From Silene latifolia (Eukaryota; Streptophyta; Magnoliopsida; Caryophyllales; Caryophyllaceae), in contig NC_133536.1 in NCBI RefSeq assembly GCF_048544455.1, positions 199,395,325-199,459,324 on the forward strand: 64,000 bases of DNA, read 5' to 3'. A model generated the notes under the pieces. That model was not told the DNA's origin. It saw only the letters and a program-made list of their open reading frames with translations, and searched no databases. Each line of letters begins with the position of its first letter. Positions within the stretch are counted from its first letter, which is position 1. This document shows positions 34,121 to 47,600 of the stretch, one piece after another. Both the position numbers and the translations under genes were made by a program.

Positions 34121-34279
34121 ATAATCTTTTTATTATTATTTCAGTTCAGTTCAGATCAGTTCAGTTCAGTTCAGTTCAGCTCCATTAAGTTCAGTTCAGT
34201 TCAGTTCAGCTCCATTCAGTTCAGTTCAGTTCAGTTCAGTTCAGTTCAGACAATTTCAGTCCAAAAGAACAGGGCCTAA

Positions 34280-37200
34280 GTCTTTTATTTCGGTCTATTG
34301 TGTTTCTAATTCATTTGTGTCCGAACATGTAGCTAATAACAATCAGTCCGAATCTGTATCTAATTCAACAACGCAAGATTCGAGATACAGTAATCGTGTT
34401 CCATTGTCCGATATTAGCAATGGTAATTTTCTTATTTACCTTAATCGTATATTACTTTTTTTATTTACTGGCACGGTATGAGATAATATGATTTTATTTA
34501 CATTTGTATATTTGTATAATTGCACGGGCAATATGAGATAATTTGATTTTATTTACTAATCTGATATTTTTATTGTTCAAACATAGACAATGTCAAAACT
34601 GTCTTTAATTCCTAATGGGGTTTTCATTTATTCACATATTCTATAATGTGTTTTCTTTTAAGCCACCCGGGTGACAGGAGAAGCTAGCAACTCAAACCAC
34701 GGTAACAAAAGGACATATCGAACTACACTGACTACTCGGCCAGTTATAACTCCAACACCATCTACGGAAAATGATTACAACTTACCTTCGTCATTACTTT
34801 CAAAGATGGCAAGAGTTAATAGAAAAGAATTACATGTCAATAAGAAGAGTAGGAATGGTTCATCTGGTAGTTCGATTACACTGTCAAGTTGTACAACCCC
34901 GGGTTAGTTACGTTATTTTTAACGATTTCTGGTGTTCTTCAAGTATTTTGTACGTCTATATTAAAGTAATGTTGATGTTATTTTTCTTAGGTACCAGTAG
35001 TTCTCGACCAAGTTGTCCGAGTCAAAAAGAACCTGATCCTGTAACAAGATTAGTCAATGAATTGATCAGCGACTTAAGTCCAACCAATGGAGGTTCATCG
35101 AGTTGTGTTTTTTCACAAGAAGGTTTAACTTCATATTTTATGTTATGTTATCTAATTGAAGGGATGTTGTAGTTCTTCAATAGGTATGTGGTGTTGCCAA
35201 AGTGTTTGTCAATGTTTAAGTTGATTTTTTAGGCACCAGTTCCCGACCAAGCTCTTCAGTTCAACACGCTCTCGACCCTATGGCTAGATTGGTCAGTGAT
35301 TTGGTTAGAAATTTAAGCGAAGAATATGACGATCCATCAAGTAGGGGAGCTAACGAAGAAGGTTTAAGTTTTTAAAATTACATATTCTTTATTATTACTG
35401 TTACGCTAATTGTTTATAAATCTTAAATATCGTCCCTTTTTTTCAAAATTCTTTAATTATTTAATTTTTAGATGTAGATCTTGAAGGATATTGGGATATT
35501 GGAGACCCCGATGTTTCATGTAACAAATGCGGTGCAATGATGTGGTACTTAGAACGAGTACGTAAGGATAGGAATACATTACATCCTACATTCTCATTGT
35601 GTTGTTCTGATGGCAAAATTACACTTCCACTTCTTAAACAACCACCTAAATTGTTGTTGGAACTTTTAAGTCAGCGACACCCTCTAAGCAACCACTTTAT
35701 TGATAATATTCGGGCTTACAATATGATGTTTTCGTTCACGTCAATGGGAGGAAAAATTGATAATTCTGTAAATCAAGGTCGAGGACCATATACTTTTAGG
35801 ATGGGTGGCCAAAACGTTCACCGCATCGGGAGTTTGTTACCGCCGGATCGAAATACTCCAAAGTTTTGCCAGCTTTATATATATGACACAGAAGAAGAAG
35901 TTCAAAACCGTAAGAACGCTCATAGGTATAACTGCAAATTATATATTATTGCGAATTTCATACAATATAGACTGCACCTCATGATAACCTTCCTGCGGAG
36001 TAATTATTCTTTTATATTTTGCAGCCCGAATAACCCGGAACGGTTTAATGATGACCTAATTTGTTTGTTGCAAAGAATGATCGATGAGGAAAATATATTA
36101 GCTATGCGATTCAGAATGGCGAGAGATAGATTATCAGATGATATAGAAATAGATGTCTCTATTCGGCTTATTTCAAGACGAGAAACTGATGGTAGAACAT
36201 ATAACCGTCCTACAGCTTCTGAGGTTGCCGTTCTTATTGAAGGAGACATTGGAAACGCCGTGGAAAAGAGGGATATTATTATTGAGAAGGAAAGTGGTGA
36301 ACTTCAGCGTATATCCGAGTTGCACCCTTTATATTTAGCACTCCAATATCCTCTGTTGTTTCCGCATGGCGAAGACGGTTTGAGGCCGGGCATCCTACAT
36401 AGCGAAGCTTCTCTCAACAAAAGTAAGAAAATAAACCACGAAATCAAGTAACAATGAGAGAGTGGCTTGCATTTCATCTCCAGGATAGATCTTCGTTCCT
36501 TCAATCTCCTATTCTTTTGTTAGCTGCTAAATTACTTCAACAATTTATTGTCGATGGTTATATGATGGTTGAGTCGCAGAGGTTGTCATTTCTTCGTCAT
36601 AATCAGGGGTTGCTTCGTGTGGAAACGTATAAAAATCTTGCGAATGCGGTCAACCGTGGAGAAACCGAACCATCCTCTGCCGGGAGCCGTATTTTCATGT
36701 CTTCATCGGTTTTGCAATCAGATGGGTACACTATAGGTAATTTCCAAGATACTATGACCATTTGCAAGTGGTATGGGTATCCAGATTTGTTCATTACATT
36801 TACATGTAATCCAAAATGGCCAGAAATAATGAGATTTGTCTCTAAAAGAGGTTTGAGGCCGGAGGATCGACCTGATATTCTTAGTCGTGTTTTCAAGATG
36901 AAACTGGCGGAATTAATGAAAGATTTGAAAGACCGTCACATATTCGGACGTGTCATTGGAGGTGAGGTTACAAATAAATCTTTCGAGCACTACCATTCAT
37001 GTTTCTTCCTAATGTCGTATGAATAAAAAACCTAAAACTGTTTTGGCTAATATTTCAGGCACGTACACTATTGAATTTCAAAAACGTGGATTGCCACATG
37101 CTCATATTCTAATATTCCTTCATCGTGATGACAAATTCCCGGAGGCCGCAAATGTAGATAAAATTATTAGTGCCGAGATACCCGATCTTGATGAAAATCC

Positions 37201-40154
37201 TTTGTTATATGCTCTTGTGAAGGAGAATATGATACACTGTCCATGTGGCAAAGACTTCCCTACTTGCCCGTGTATGGTTGCATCTAAGTGCTCCAGAAAC
37301 TTTCCGAAGAGGTGCATCGAAAGCACAACGGTTGACGACGACGGGTATCCTGTATATAAGAAGAGGGAGAAGGGATTTACCGTGGTGAAGAGTGGACGGA
37401 AACTCGGCAATGAGTGGGTAGTTCCATATAATGCGCAATTATTGTTAAAATATCGTGCCCACATAAATGTCGAATGTTGTAATCAAGCTCGATCAATCAA
37501 GTATTTGTTCAAGTACATAAATAAGGGACCTGATCGAGCCACAATGCAATCTTCTTATCGTCGTCGAAACGAGGAGAATCCCGACCAAATAGATGAGATA
37601 CAGAGGTTCCATGATTGTCGTTATATCTCAGCATGCGAAGCTGTGTGGAGAATCTTTGGCTTTGAAATCCATTAAGGGACTCCTCTTGTTGAAAGATTGC
37701 GCTTTCACCTTCCTGATGAGCAAAGCGTTGTTTTTAACGACGAAGACCCTATTGATGACTCAAAGTTCTTGGCTTGGATGGATTGTAATAAATCTAGCGA
37801 GGAGGCACAACAACTATTATATAGCCAGTTCCCGACGAAATTCGTGTGGAAACAAGAAGAACGTGCTTGGCATCCTAGAAAAAGTGGTTTTGCTCTTGGA
37901 AGAATGCATAATGTTTCCCCTAATTGTGGTGAACTATATTATATGAGAACTCTATTAAATTTCATCAAGGGTCCTAAATCTTATGAGGATTTAAGGTGGT
38001 TTGATGATGTTTTGCATCCTACATTCAGAGGTGCATGTTATGCGCGCGGGCTGCTTGGAGATGATAAGGAGTACATTGACGCTATAGAGGAAGCAAGCCG
38101 TTGGGGTTCCGGGTCTTATTTAAGAAACCTCTTTGTCACTTTATTGTTGTCTGCTGCTATAGCAATGCCAAGTAAAGTGTGGGAGAAAACTTGGAAGCAT
38201 CTTTCAGATGACATCCTATATCAACAACGTAATGCGCTTCAAAACCAAGGTTAGTTGTTAAATGAGCATTTTGTGATTACTGTAAATTCATATAATATTA
38301 TACTAACTCCCCTTTTATTTAAGCACTACCGTGTAATAATTGCTTAATATACTTTTAAAATGGTGTGCGCCTATTAAATTCACAGCGTTGCGATTAACGG
38401 AGGATGAACTTAAGAATTATGCATTGCTAGATATTAAAGCATGTCTTCAACGCAACGGCAGTAGCTTACGTAGGTTTGAAGACATGCCTTTTCCCGAATC
38501 ATCCACACCTCATCCCGTGAACACGTTAGTATCCGACGAGCTATCTTATGACAGAGTTTCTTTAGGGGAAGAACATGTGCACCTTTTATCTTCCATGACT
38601 AACGAGCAAATGGCTGTCTACAATGAGATAATGGACGCAGTCCGTAATAATCGCGGATGTGTTTTTTTTTGTATATGGATATGGAGGGACGGGTAAAACT
38701 TTTATTTGGCGAACCTTATGTGCGGCATTGAGAAGTAGAGGACAAATTGTGCTTCCTGTAGCATCCAGCGGCATTGCAGCTACCTTACTTCCCGGTGGAA
38801 TAACTGCTCATTCGAGACTTAGTATCCCACTCAATGTAGTTGAAAATTCTACGTGTTCAAGGATTAAACCAGGAAGTGATTTAGCCGAACTCTTAATTAG
38901 GACAAAGCTTATTATATGGGACGAAGCACCAATGACGCACAAATATGCTTTCGAGGTCATTGTGACAGAGTTTAAGAGATGTCATGCGTTTTTCGAACGA
39001 CGGAGATATCAATCAACCATTTGGTGGTAAGGTTGTCGTATTTGGAGGTGATTTTCGACAAATACTTCCCATTATCCCTAAAGGCAGCAGATCGGAAATC
39101 GTGAATGCGTCACTATGTGCTTCAAATTTGTGGTCTGCTTGCAAGGTACGAAAAAAAAATGCACGTTTTGAATTAACTTTTCTATATGTAACGGTTAAAA
39201 ATTTATTTACTCTATATAACCTCATAAATTACATATTTTTTTATTCATACAAGGTGCTGAAATTGACAAAAAAACATGCGCCTTCGAGGCGGAGATTCGT
39301 GTTCCGAACTTGCTCAGATAAAAGAGTTTTCAGAATGGATACTAAAAGTTGGAGACGGGGAAGCTGGAGATCCGAATGATGGGGAAGTTGAATTAGAGTT
39401 GCCGAATGACATTTTGATTCAGCACACTGGAGATCCTATCGCTTCGATTGTAGATGCCATTTACCCATCCCTCAAGAATCAACTATCAAATCCCGAGTAT
39501 CTTCAGGAGAGGGCCATCCTTGCACCTACACATGAGATCGTTGATTTGGTTAATGACTATGTATTATCTCGAATAGACGCAACAGAGAAAATTTACTTCA
39601 GCTCAGACGAGGTTAGTAAAGATGAGAGTAATATTGGGGTCCGTGATTTGTACACCACATAATTTCTTAACTATATTAAGTGCTCGGGGCTTCCAAATCA
39701 CGAATTAAAGCTGAAGGTTGGTGCTATAGTTATGCTTCTTCGAAACATTGACCAATCTCGCGGATTGTGCAATGGCACTCGACTGATAGTGACAGATTTG
39801 GGATCACGTGTGATTAGAGCAACAGTTTTATCGGGTAGTCATAAGGGCGATAAAGTGCATATTGCCCGTATTACACTTACTCCATCCGATTCCGTAAGTT
39901 TCCTGATGCGATTTGAAAGACAATTCCCTGTTGCGGTATGTTTTGCAATGACGATAAATAAGAGCCAAGGACAGACACTAGCACATGTTGGGCTTTATCT
40001 TCCAAGGTCGGTGTTTACGCACGGTCAGCTCTATGTCGCTATTTCAAGAGTGACAAGCAAAAAGGGATTGAAGGTTCTGATTTGCGATAATGATAAACGC
40101 GTGTCCAATAGAACAAACAACGTAGTGTATAAAGAAGTTTTTGAGACGCTATAG
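34280..40154 (+). pseudogene. Helitron Rep / PIF1-type helicase gene, decayed
   Basis: Exon-like blocks: to 34422, 34663-34902, 34991-35122, 35233-35361, 35472-35925, 36025-36961, 37059-38249, 38386-39145 and 39254-40154. The Rep part has the HUH motif in RGLPHAHIL (His codons 37097 and 37103) and two tyrosines in KYLFKYINKG (37502 and 37514), which cut and join DNA ends. The helicase part has Walker A GYGGTGKT (38677-38700), Walker B IIWDEAPM (38911-38934) and late motifs INKSQGQT and QLYVAISRV. Breaks seen: frame changes near 36440, 38665 (T run), 38985 and 39270 (A run), and stops at 37673 and 39660. The catalytic residues themselves remain. The 5' end abuts the inserted MITE, so the true start is not visible. 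Confidence 0.88.
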
Positions 40155-40343
40155 TTTAATTCACTTATGATTGTACCCCGTAACAGTTTTTTGTTGTACT
40201 TATTTCTTTGCAATTTGTCTACTTTTGTTAACTCTTATAATTTTGAGATTTTTTTTTCTGTAATTCTAGAATTCCAAAATTAATACTACCATGAAAGAGC
40301 ATCTCCTATTAACAAACCTACTTCTCAACCCTACACGACAACC

Positions 40344-40372
40344 CCGTGCAATTTGCACGAGTATAAAACTAG
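40344..40372 (+). other. Helitron 3' terminus
   Basis: Stem CGTGC (40345-40349), loop AATTT and GCACG (40355-40359), then the end CTAG at 40369-40372 with T following. This is the CTRR-T rule of Helitron 3' ends. Confidence 0.92.
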
Positions 40373-40444
40373 TAACAACAACAAAATATCACCTGGTAAT
40401 GATATTCATAAAGTGAATCCATAACCCATAACATAAACATAAAG

Positions 40445-40786
40445 ACCCTATTTGGTAAATAACATATTGAGCGAAATTAGTAGATTCCGGCCTAATTAAT
40501 AGTTTGACCAAGCAATCTACTATTTTCATGTGTTTGGTAAACGACGTATTCTGATAGCATATTGGTCAGAATCAATTGTTTTTGATAATAGCAGCATATT
40601 GCATTAGAATATTGAATTTATTCATGAAATCATTCTAGTTATCTTAAAATCTCCTATTTACCAAACACAATTTTCTAATTTTGATGAGTTGTTTGATAGT
40701 CAAACCTGCTATTGAAATCTGCTAACCGTATTCTACTAACGTTATCCGCTATCATGAATCTATTTCTACTATTTGTCAAACAGAGC
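40445..40786. mobile_element. MITE-like element, same family as 18325-18690
   Basis: The ends ACCCTATTTGGTAAATA and TATTTGTCAAACAGAGC form imperfect inverted repeats. The inside shares AGTTTGACCAAGCAATCTAC and GTGTTTGGTAAACGA with the 18.3-kb copy. No clear target duplication. It lies 72 bp beyond the Helitron end. Confidence 0.6.
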
Positions 40787-41683
40787 AAAAAAATCACAGA
40801 ATGCTATTAATCCTTCTACATAAAAAAAACATGAATCCATGGTAAAAATAACTAACTCACTATACCTTATTTTTGAACTCATAGAAATGGGGCATCATGC
40901 ATGAAAACGGGTCAACTGGGTTGGGACAGTTCAGATCCCGTCAGTTTCGGATTTGCAAAATTTAAGGTTAGATCGGGCCGACTTACTTTGCGTTCTGATT
41001 TATTTGAGTCAATTAAGTTAAGAGATAATGATCAGTGAAATAATAAACATTCAGGTTACATGTCAATCTCACTTTTTCATTTTTAATCGTCGAATTAGGT
41101 ACATGTTATGTTATTTGGGTTGTATCATTTGGATTAGGTCAATTTTATTAAGGACTAATGAAGTATGATGCACCCTAATTCCCGATTCATCCCATTATTC
41201 AACTCCTTACTCCAACCTTTCTACCCTTATCTTCTCACATACTTTCATTAATCGATTTATTCAATTTTAAGTCTAAAAACAAGTGATACAATAAATTTTT
41301 CTATTTCTAAATACACAAATTCTCAAAGACATTCGGATAGTGTACCTCACATAAAATGAGAGTGAATAATGCAGGTAGGTGCGAAATAGATACCCCCACT
41401 TACCTACCCTCTTACTTACATTTTGTGAGAGAGTCATTATCCGTCTACAACTTTAAACAATTACAGATAATATCCGTCTATAATGAGACGGATTGTTCTA
41501 GATACAACAACAAAAAATAATCTCACATTTGAAAAGGAAAAGAGAAAGGGAAATGGTAGAATTGAAGAAACAACATAGGTAGAAATTGTAGAAATAGAAA
41601 GAAAGAAAAGAGGAAAAAGCGGAAGTAAAATAACAAGAAAACCTAAACCTAAGCTAAACAAACAAACAAAAAACATAACAAAA
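40787..41683. other. Upstream region of the MATH-domain gene
   Basis: AT-rich 5' flank. An imperfect inverted repeat (GCAGGTAGGTG near 41372, CACTTACCTACC near 41397) may be MITE debris. From about 41510 it is A-rich with GAAAG runs, as in a plant 5' leader. No TATA box could be chosen with confidence. Confidence 0.45.
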
Positions 41684-44600
41684 ATGAAGCACCACCACGG
41701 CCACCACCACCACAACAACAACCAATCATCATCATCCACGTCATCATCATCCGACCCCACCACCACAACCACATCATCCCCCACCACAACCACGTCACCA
41801 CCTTCCGAACCGCCGTCATCAGCAATGACATCATCCGACGACCCCACAACCTCCACATCATCCTCCACAACAATCGGCCAAGAATCAATCTCCATCGAAA
41901 CACGTGGCGCACACGCGGTCACGTGCCGATGGACAGTCGCACACTTCCCGAAGCTCAAAGCACGTGCGCTATGGAGTAAGTATTTCGAAGTCGGAGGTTA
42001 TGACTGTCGTTTGCTAGTTTACCCTAAAGGTGACTCACAGGCATTACCTGGTTATATTTCCGTTTATCTTCAGGTTGTGGACCCCAGTAATTCTAGTAAA
42101 TGGGATTGTTTTGCAAGTTACCGTCTTTCGCTTGTTAATTTTGTTGATGATTCTAAAACTGTTGTTAGAGATTCTTGGCATAGGTTTTCAGGGAAGAAGA
42201 AATCTCATGGTTGGTGTGATTTTACGCCGTCTAATATCGTTCTTGATCCGAAAGCCGGTTTCTTTTTTAATTCTGACTCGGTTTTGATTGTTGCTGATAT
42301 TTTGATTTTGAATGAGACTGTTTGTTTTACTAAGGATATTACTGTCAATAGTAGCAGCAACGGGAATAGTAATAGTAATAGTAGTAGTAGTAGTAGCGGG
42401 AATGGGAACGGGAATGGGAGTGGGAGTAGTGGTGAGATTGTAGGTAGTAGTAATGTGGAGGTATTGAGTGGGAAGTTTTCGTGGAAGGTGCATAATTTTA
42501 GTTTGTTTAAGGATATGATTAAGACGCAGAAGATAATGAGTCCGGGGTTTCAGGCAGGAGAGTGTAATTTGAGGATTAGTGTGTATCAGAGTACGGTGAA
42601 TGGGGTGGATTATTTGTCTATGTGTTTGGAGAGTAAGGATACGGAGAAGGTGAGTGGTGGGACGGGGTCATCAACGGGAGTGTTAGGGTTGGATAGGAGT
42701 TGTTGGTGTTTGTTTAGGATATCGGTGTTGAATCAGAGGCAAGGGTTGAATCATATGCAGAGGGATTCCTATGGGAGGTTTGCTGCGGATAATAAGAGTG
42801 GGGATAATACGAGTTTGGGGTGGAATGATTATATGAAGATGTCGGATTTTGTTGGGGAGGAGGCTGGATTTTTGGTGGATGATACAGCGGTTTTTAGTAC
42901 GTCGTTTCATGTGATTAAGGAGTCTAGTAATTTTTCGAAGAATGGGGCTCTTCCTGGGGTAAGGTCGGGGATTGGTGGTCCGAAGAAATTTGATGCCCAC
43001 AGTGGGAAATTCACTTGGAGGATCGATAATTTCACTCGGTTGAAGGACCTTCTCAAAAAGCGTAAGATTACTGGATTGTGCATTAAGAGCAGGAGGTTTC
43101 AGATTGGCAACCGGGATTGCCGCCTCATTGTTTATCCCAGAGGTATGCAGAAGCTCTATTTTTTCCATTAATTTGCCTCTTTTTTATGAGATTGCCAGTT
43201 CCATTTCCATTTCCATTTCCATTTCCTATGAAGTCTAGCAACTCAGAACTATGTGGCTTTGGAATCTATGATAAAATAAAAGAAAGTGACTCGTTAAAGT
43301 GGTTGCACTTCTTATATTTTGTGGTAGCAACTGATTGTTCAATCCTAGGTTATGCTTATACAGGAAACAATCTGTTTGTGTTTTCGAATAGAGGTATTAG
43401 GTAACGCTGCATACATCAAATCCCTATTGACATATGCTGACATGCTATTCATGCACACTGGGATACTGCATTGGGGGTTAATGTTGTTATTGTTGTAACT
43501 CTGTTTGATGAGCTAAGTGGATATTACTGGCTTTCTCCGAAAATTGATTTGTGTTCCTTGGAGGATAAGCTCTACCTTATTTTCAAATGTTTTTTTGTTA
43601 CTTTTCCGACAATACCTTATTTTCTTATTCTACCAGGGCAGTCTCAGCCTCCATGTCACCTCTCTGTGTTTCTCGAGGTTACGGACTCCCGAAATACTTC
43701 CAGTGATTGGAGTTGCTTTGTTAGCCATAAATTGTCCGTACTGAACCAGAAACTTGAGGAGAAGTCTGTGACAAAAGAATCACAAAACCGCTACTCCAAA
43801 GCAGCCAAGGATTGGGGATGGCGTGAATTTGTTACACTGACTAGCCTCTTTGATCAAGACTCGGGGTTCCTTGTCCAGGATAGTGTTATTTTCTCAGCCG
43901 AAGTACTAATTTTAAAGGAAACCTCAATAATGGAGGACTTCTCTGAAAGTAATGCCGAGATTGATGGGGGAAAGAAGAGTTCTTTCACATGGAAAGTCGA
44001 AAACTTCTTGTCATTTAAGGAAATTATGGAAACTCGAAAAATCTTCAGCAAATTCTTCCAGGCTGGTGGTTGTGAGCTACGCATTGGTAGGTGTATGTTC
44101 TTTAACATTCTCTTACCTTATTCATGGTCGCAGCTTCGTTGTATAATGGTTTTTTACTGATGCCTTACCTTTCTTGGTACAGGAGTTTACGAGTCCTTTG
44201 ACACAATATGTATATATTTGGAGAGTGATCAATCAGCTGGAACTGATCCAGATAAGAACTTTTGGGTGAGATATAAGATGGCGGTGGTGAATCAGAAAAA
44301 TCCCGCCAAGACTGTTTGGAAGGAGTCCTCCATTTGCACAAAGACTTGGAACAATTCTGTTCTCCAGTTCATGAAGGTCTCTGATGTGCTAGAACCAGAA
44401 GCTGGGTTCATCTTGCGAGATACAGTCGTTTTTGTTTGTGAAATATTGGACTGCTGTCCTTGGTTTGAGTTCTCTGACTTGGAGGTTAGTAGGCATCTAG
44501 AGAATGTTTCTTGTTGTCTTGTCCCGTGCACAAATTTTGATATTTGTTTGCTGAAATCCTTCCTTTGTTTTTCGCTTCACCGGGGGTTGGGGGATCTTGA

Positions 44601-47600
44601 AGCAATGAAAGCGATAGTTTTTAACCTCACCTGTGGTAGAGGAATCTCGAAGCAATAAAAGATACTAGTAGACAAGCATGAAGAGCTATAGGTGGAGATT
44701 GGTCAGTGTTATCCCTACCCAACACGTGCCTCATCTCAGGATGGAAATGGAAATAACAGAAATAGCACACTAGCTCCACTTGGAGCTATTTTCTGCTGTA
44801 TAATTTTTCAGGTTTCATCAAAATGTGTAGCATAATGATCTACTCGGAGGAAATATAGTAGGTGGGTACGTGATTTGTAAGCAAATTCTTCCCTAAGTTT
44901 ACTAGCTAGACGTCTGTGATTCTTTTCTGAAACATTAAAACTATAACCGAATCGCCACACACCGGTGGTAAGGTGATTGTAGGTCCCAACTCCTAAGTCT
45001 TAAGGCATACATCCTTATAACTAATAACCACAGAGTAAACCAGGAAACATATATTCTTGTGACACGAATGAATGTGCAGAATTTGTAATACATAGCAAAC
45101 AATGACATACTTACTTTTGTAATCTTTCACTGAAATAACTGCAGTTGATTTTTAAGGATCTTGCGGCTTAAGTTGAGAACTTGAGGCACTTATCTGTCTC
45201 ATCTCGACAGCCTCTACTATTTTTGGTTTGTAGTATGCCTTTATGGTTTCCATTTTTAATGAAGTCATAGACTTGGTAATATTGTGGTTCTAGATTATGA
45301 TGCAATTAAATGAAGTAGCATTCATTTGATGTGCAATTCTCCATGCCGTTTTCATTATGTGTCATCAGGAAATAGTCTCCTTGTGCTATTAACACACTGA
45401 TGAGGCTGCGCACATTTGACCCCCTTACCCCGTCATTTGTGGGAGCCCTTGAGTGTCTTTGTAATGTTGTTCTTGTATGGCTTTGTGATTTATTGTTATG
45501 GACTTCTTGTGTAGCCTACAGTACTGTCTTTGATGAATATAGTCTTTTTTTTTTTTTTTTGCTTTATTTGGGTTTGAGTCCACTTGGTGATTCTGATTGA
45601 TTCTGATTCCAAGTTGTCTAATATGCTACACCATGATTTAGAGGAGTTGCTTTCTTCATTAAATTCCATTGATTTCGAGGATCTCTTAGATAAGAAAACT
45701 GGACCGAAGTCCTTGTTTTCAAATTTTCTGTAGCCTTCTATTTGACAGCAGCAAACAAAAATGGTGTGCTATGACAAATATGAAATATCCAAATATGTGA
45801 GCCATTTAAGGGAGTAAGGATCCCCTCCATTTCTTAGCAATGGTCAAATGGAGGTCCATTACCTTTTCAATGGCCCGGATTAACTTTGGGCCCGATCTGA
45901 TGGTTGTAAATTTACTTGGGAATGAAAAAGGTAAACGAGTGCAAGTAGAATATATAATATAATAATTCCTGTGAGAGGAAATGGACAAAAAGGAAATAGA
46001 GAGGATCCTTTTTCCATTTAAGGTCTATTCAATCTGTAATGCTTTCTCTTCCAATAATATACCATGAATCTGTGAGTAGGATATTTCCCGTAGAAGGGAG
46101 TGATAGATGTGCATTACAGTAGATTTAAAGGTTAATGGTTTTTACTTTTAGCAACTGAGCAACTCAGCCTAGAACTTATAGGATACTTATTCTATGGCAG
46201 TAAAAAAAAGGCGTGACTCTTGGTCACCATGCTAAGTTTTGTCAAATTTATGGTTGAGTTTTTTAGTTACATTAAATAAATTTTCAGTTTATTGTGTGCT
46301 GCTTTTATCATTTGTTACCAAATAAGGCGAAAACGTTTTTGCATTTGCATGCTATTAAGTTGTAATCTTACTTCATGTTAATTTAGTGCTTAGTTGTCAT
46401 TTAAGATTCTCACTCGTTGCAATGCATACCTTGTGCTGAAAAGGCTGTAAAAGTAATTAGATTTTGGAGATAATAAATACGTTTGATCTTCCTCTGTGTA
46501 AGTGGGGGCCTGACAAACTATTAAGCAGATAACAGTCGTACTTTGCTTTGCTGTCCAATTATTGCTGTAAATTTATCTGAATTACATTCGTATATCGTCT
46601 TGAAATTGTCCTGCTTCATTGTTGTCAGTTTCTTGCATCTGAAGATGACCAAGATGCCTTGACAACTGATCCTGATGAACTTATGGACTCTGAAGATAGT
46701 GAGGGAATTAGTGGTGATGAAGAGGACATTTTTAGAAATCTATTGTCGCAAGCAGGGTTCCATCTAAGCTATGGAGATAATCCTTCACAACCACAGGTCA
46801 CTTTAAGAGAAAAGCTTTTAATGGATGCGGGTGCTATAGCTGGCTTTCTGACTGGACTGCGCGTTTATCTTGATGATCCGGCCAAAGTGAAGCGCTTGCT
46901 CCTTCCCACTAAGCTTTCTGGTACTAGTGATGGGAAGAAGACTTCTAAGTCTGATGAGTCATCTCCTAGTTTGATGAATTTGTTGATGGGAGTGAAAGTA
47001 TTGCAACAAGCAATTATTGATTTACTTTTGGACATAATGGTCGAGTGTTGTCAGCCTTCGGAACCAAGTTCTAACGATGATGTATATGATGCAACCTCAA
47101 AGGCTTCTCAGGAGTGTAGTGCAAGTACTTCTTCCCTGCAGCTAGAGACGGAGAATGGAGCGACTGAGCAAATCAAACATCCTTTATTTGAGAGACTTGA
47201 TACTGAGGTCAGCGAGAGTGTCAGTGTGGCTGTTCAAAGCATGAAGGTAAGCACACGTACAAGTGACACTCAAGTGCTTGAACAAGTTGTTCCTGGACAG
47301 CCAACCTGCTCACCTGAGACTTTTGCTGAAGGATTGTCTGAAGAAGCTTCTCTTCGCTCAAAGGTACTCTGTCCTATACACAAGGATTTTTCTATTTTTT
47401 CTTGTGTGGCTAATTCACATTGAATTTCCACCATTTCTTTCCTTTTTCTTGTATTTGAAATGACTATTGTCCAAATCCAGATGAAGATTCCAATATTACC
47501 TGAAATGCCATTAAAAGGCCATCTGTATCCATTATTGGCATTTATATGATTATAATAATCCCACTTACCGAACTTCGTTTCAATAATCCCCCTATCAGAT

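Larger units (their letters stand above)
32999..34276. mobile_element. PIF/Harbinger-type (Tourist-like) MITE, 1.28 kb
   Basis: Terminal inverted repeats GGCTCTGTTCTTTTGGACT and GGCCCTGTTCTTTTGGACT (right end on the other strand) differ at one base. They are flanked by TAA at 32996-32998 and 34277-34279, the PIF/Harbinger target. The left subterminal arm is GATTC pentamers (about 33025-33150) and the right arm is TTCAG pentamers (about 34140-34250). The centre is (TTA)n-rich. No transposase. It sits next to the first recognisable exon of the Rep/helicase gene. Confidence 0.9.
25048..40372 (+). mobile_element. Large Helitron (rolling-circle transposon) with RPA and Rep/helicase genes, decayed
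   Basis: The 3' end is canonical: hairpin CGTGC-AATTT-GCACG, then TATAAAACTAG with T after it. The proposed 5' end is TCCTATTCATT at 25048 with A before it, so the insertion lies between A and T as Helitrons require; this end is less certain. Inside are an RPA-like gene (25895-29097) and a Rep/PIF1-helicase gene (to 40154), the standard plant Helitron protein set, both on the plus strand. The length of 15.3 kb includes a 1.28-kb PIF/Harbinger-type MITE. The helicase gene has several frameshifts and stops, so this copy is not autonomous. Confidence 0.82.

Noticed and set aside
41461-41958. 165-codon minus-strand ORF opposite MATH exon 1
   Set aside because: It is the mirror of the Ser/Thr-rich coding repeat of the MATH gene, with poly-Asp and poly-Val products.
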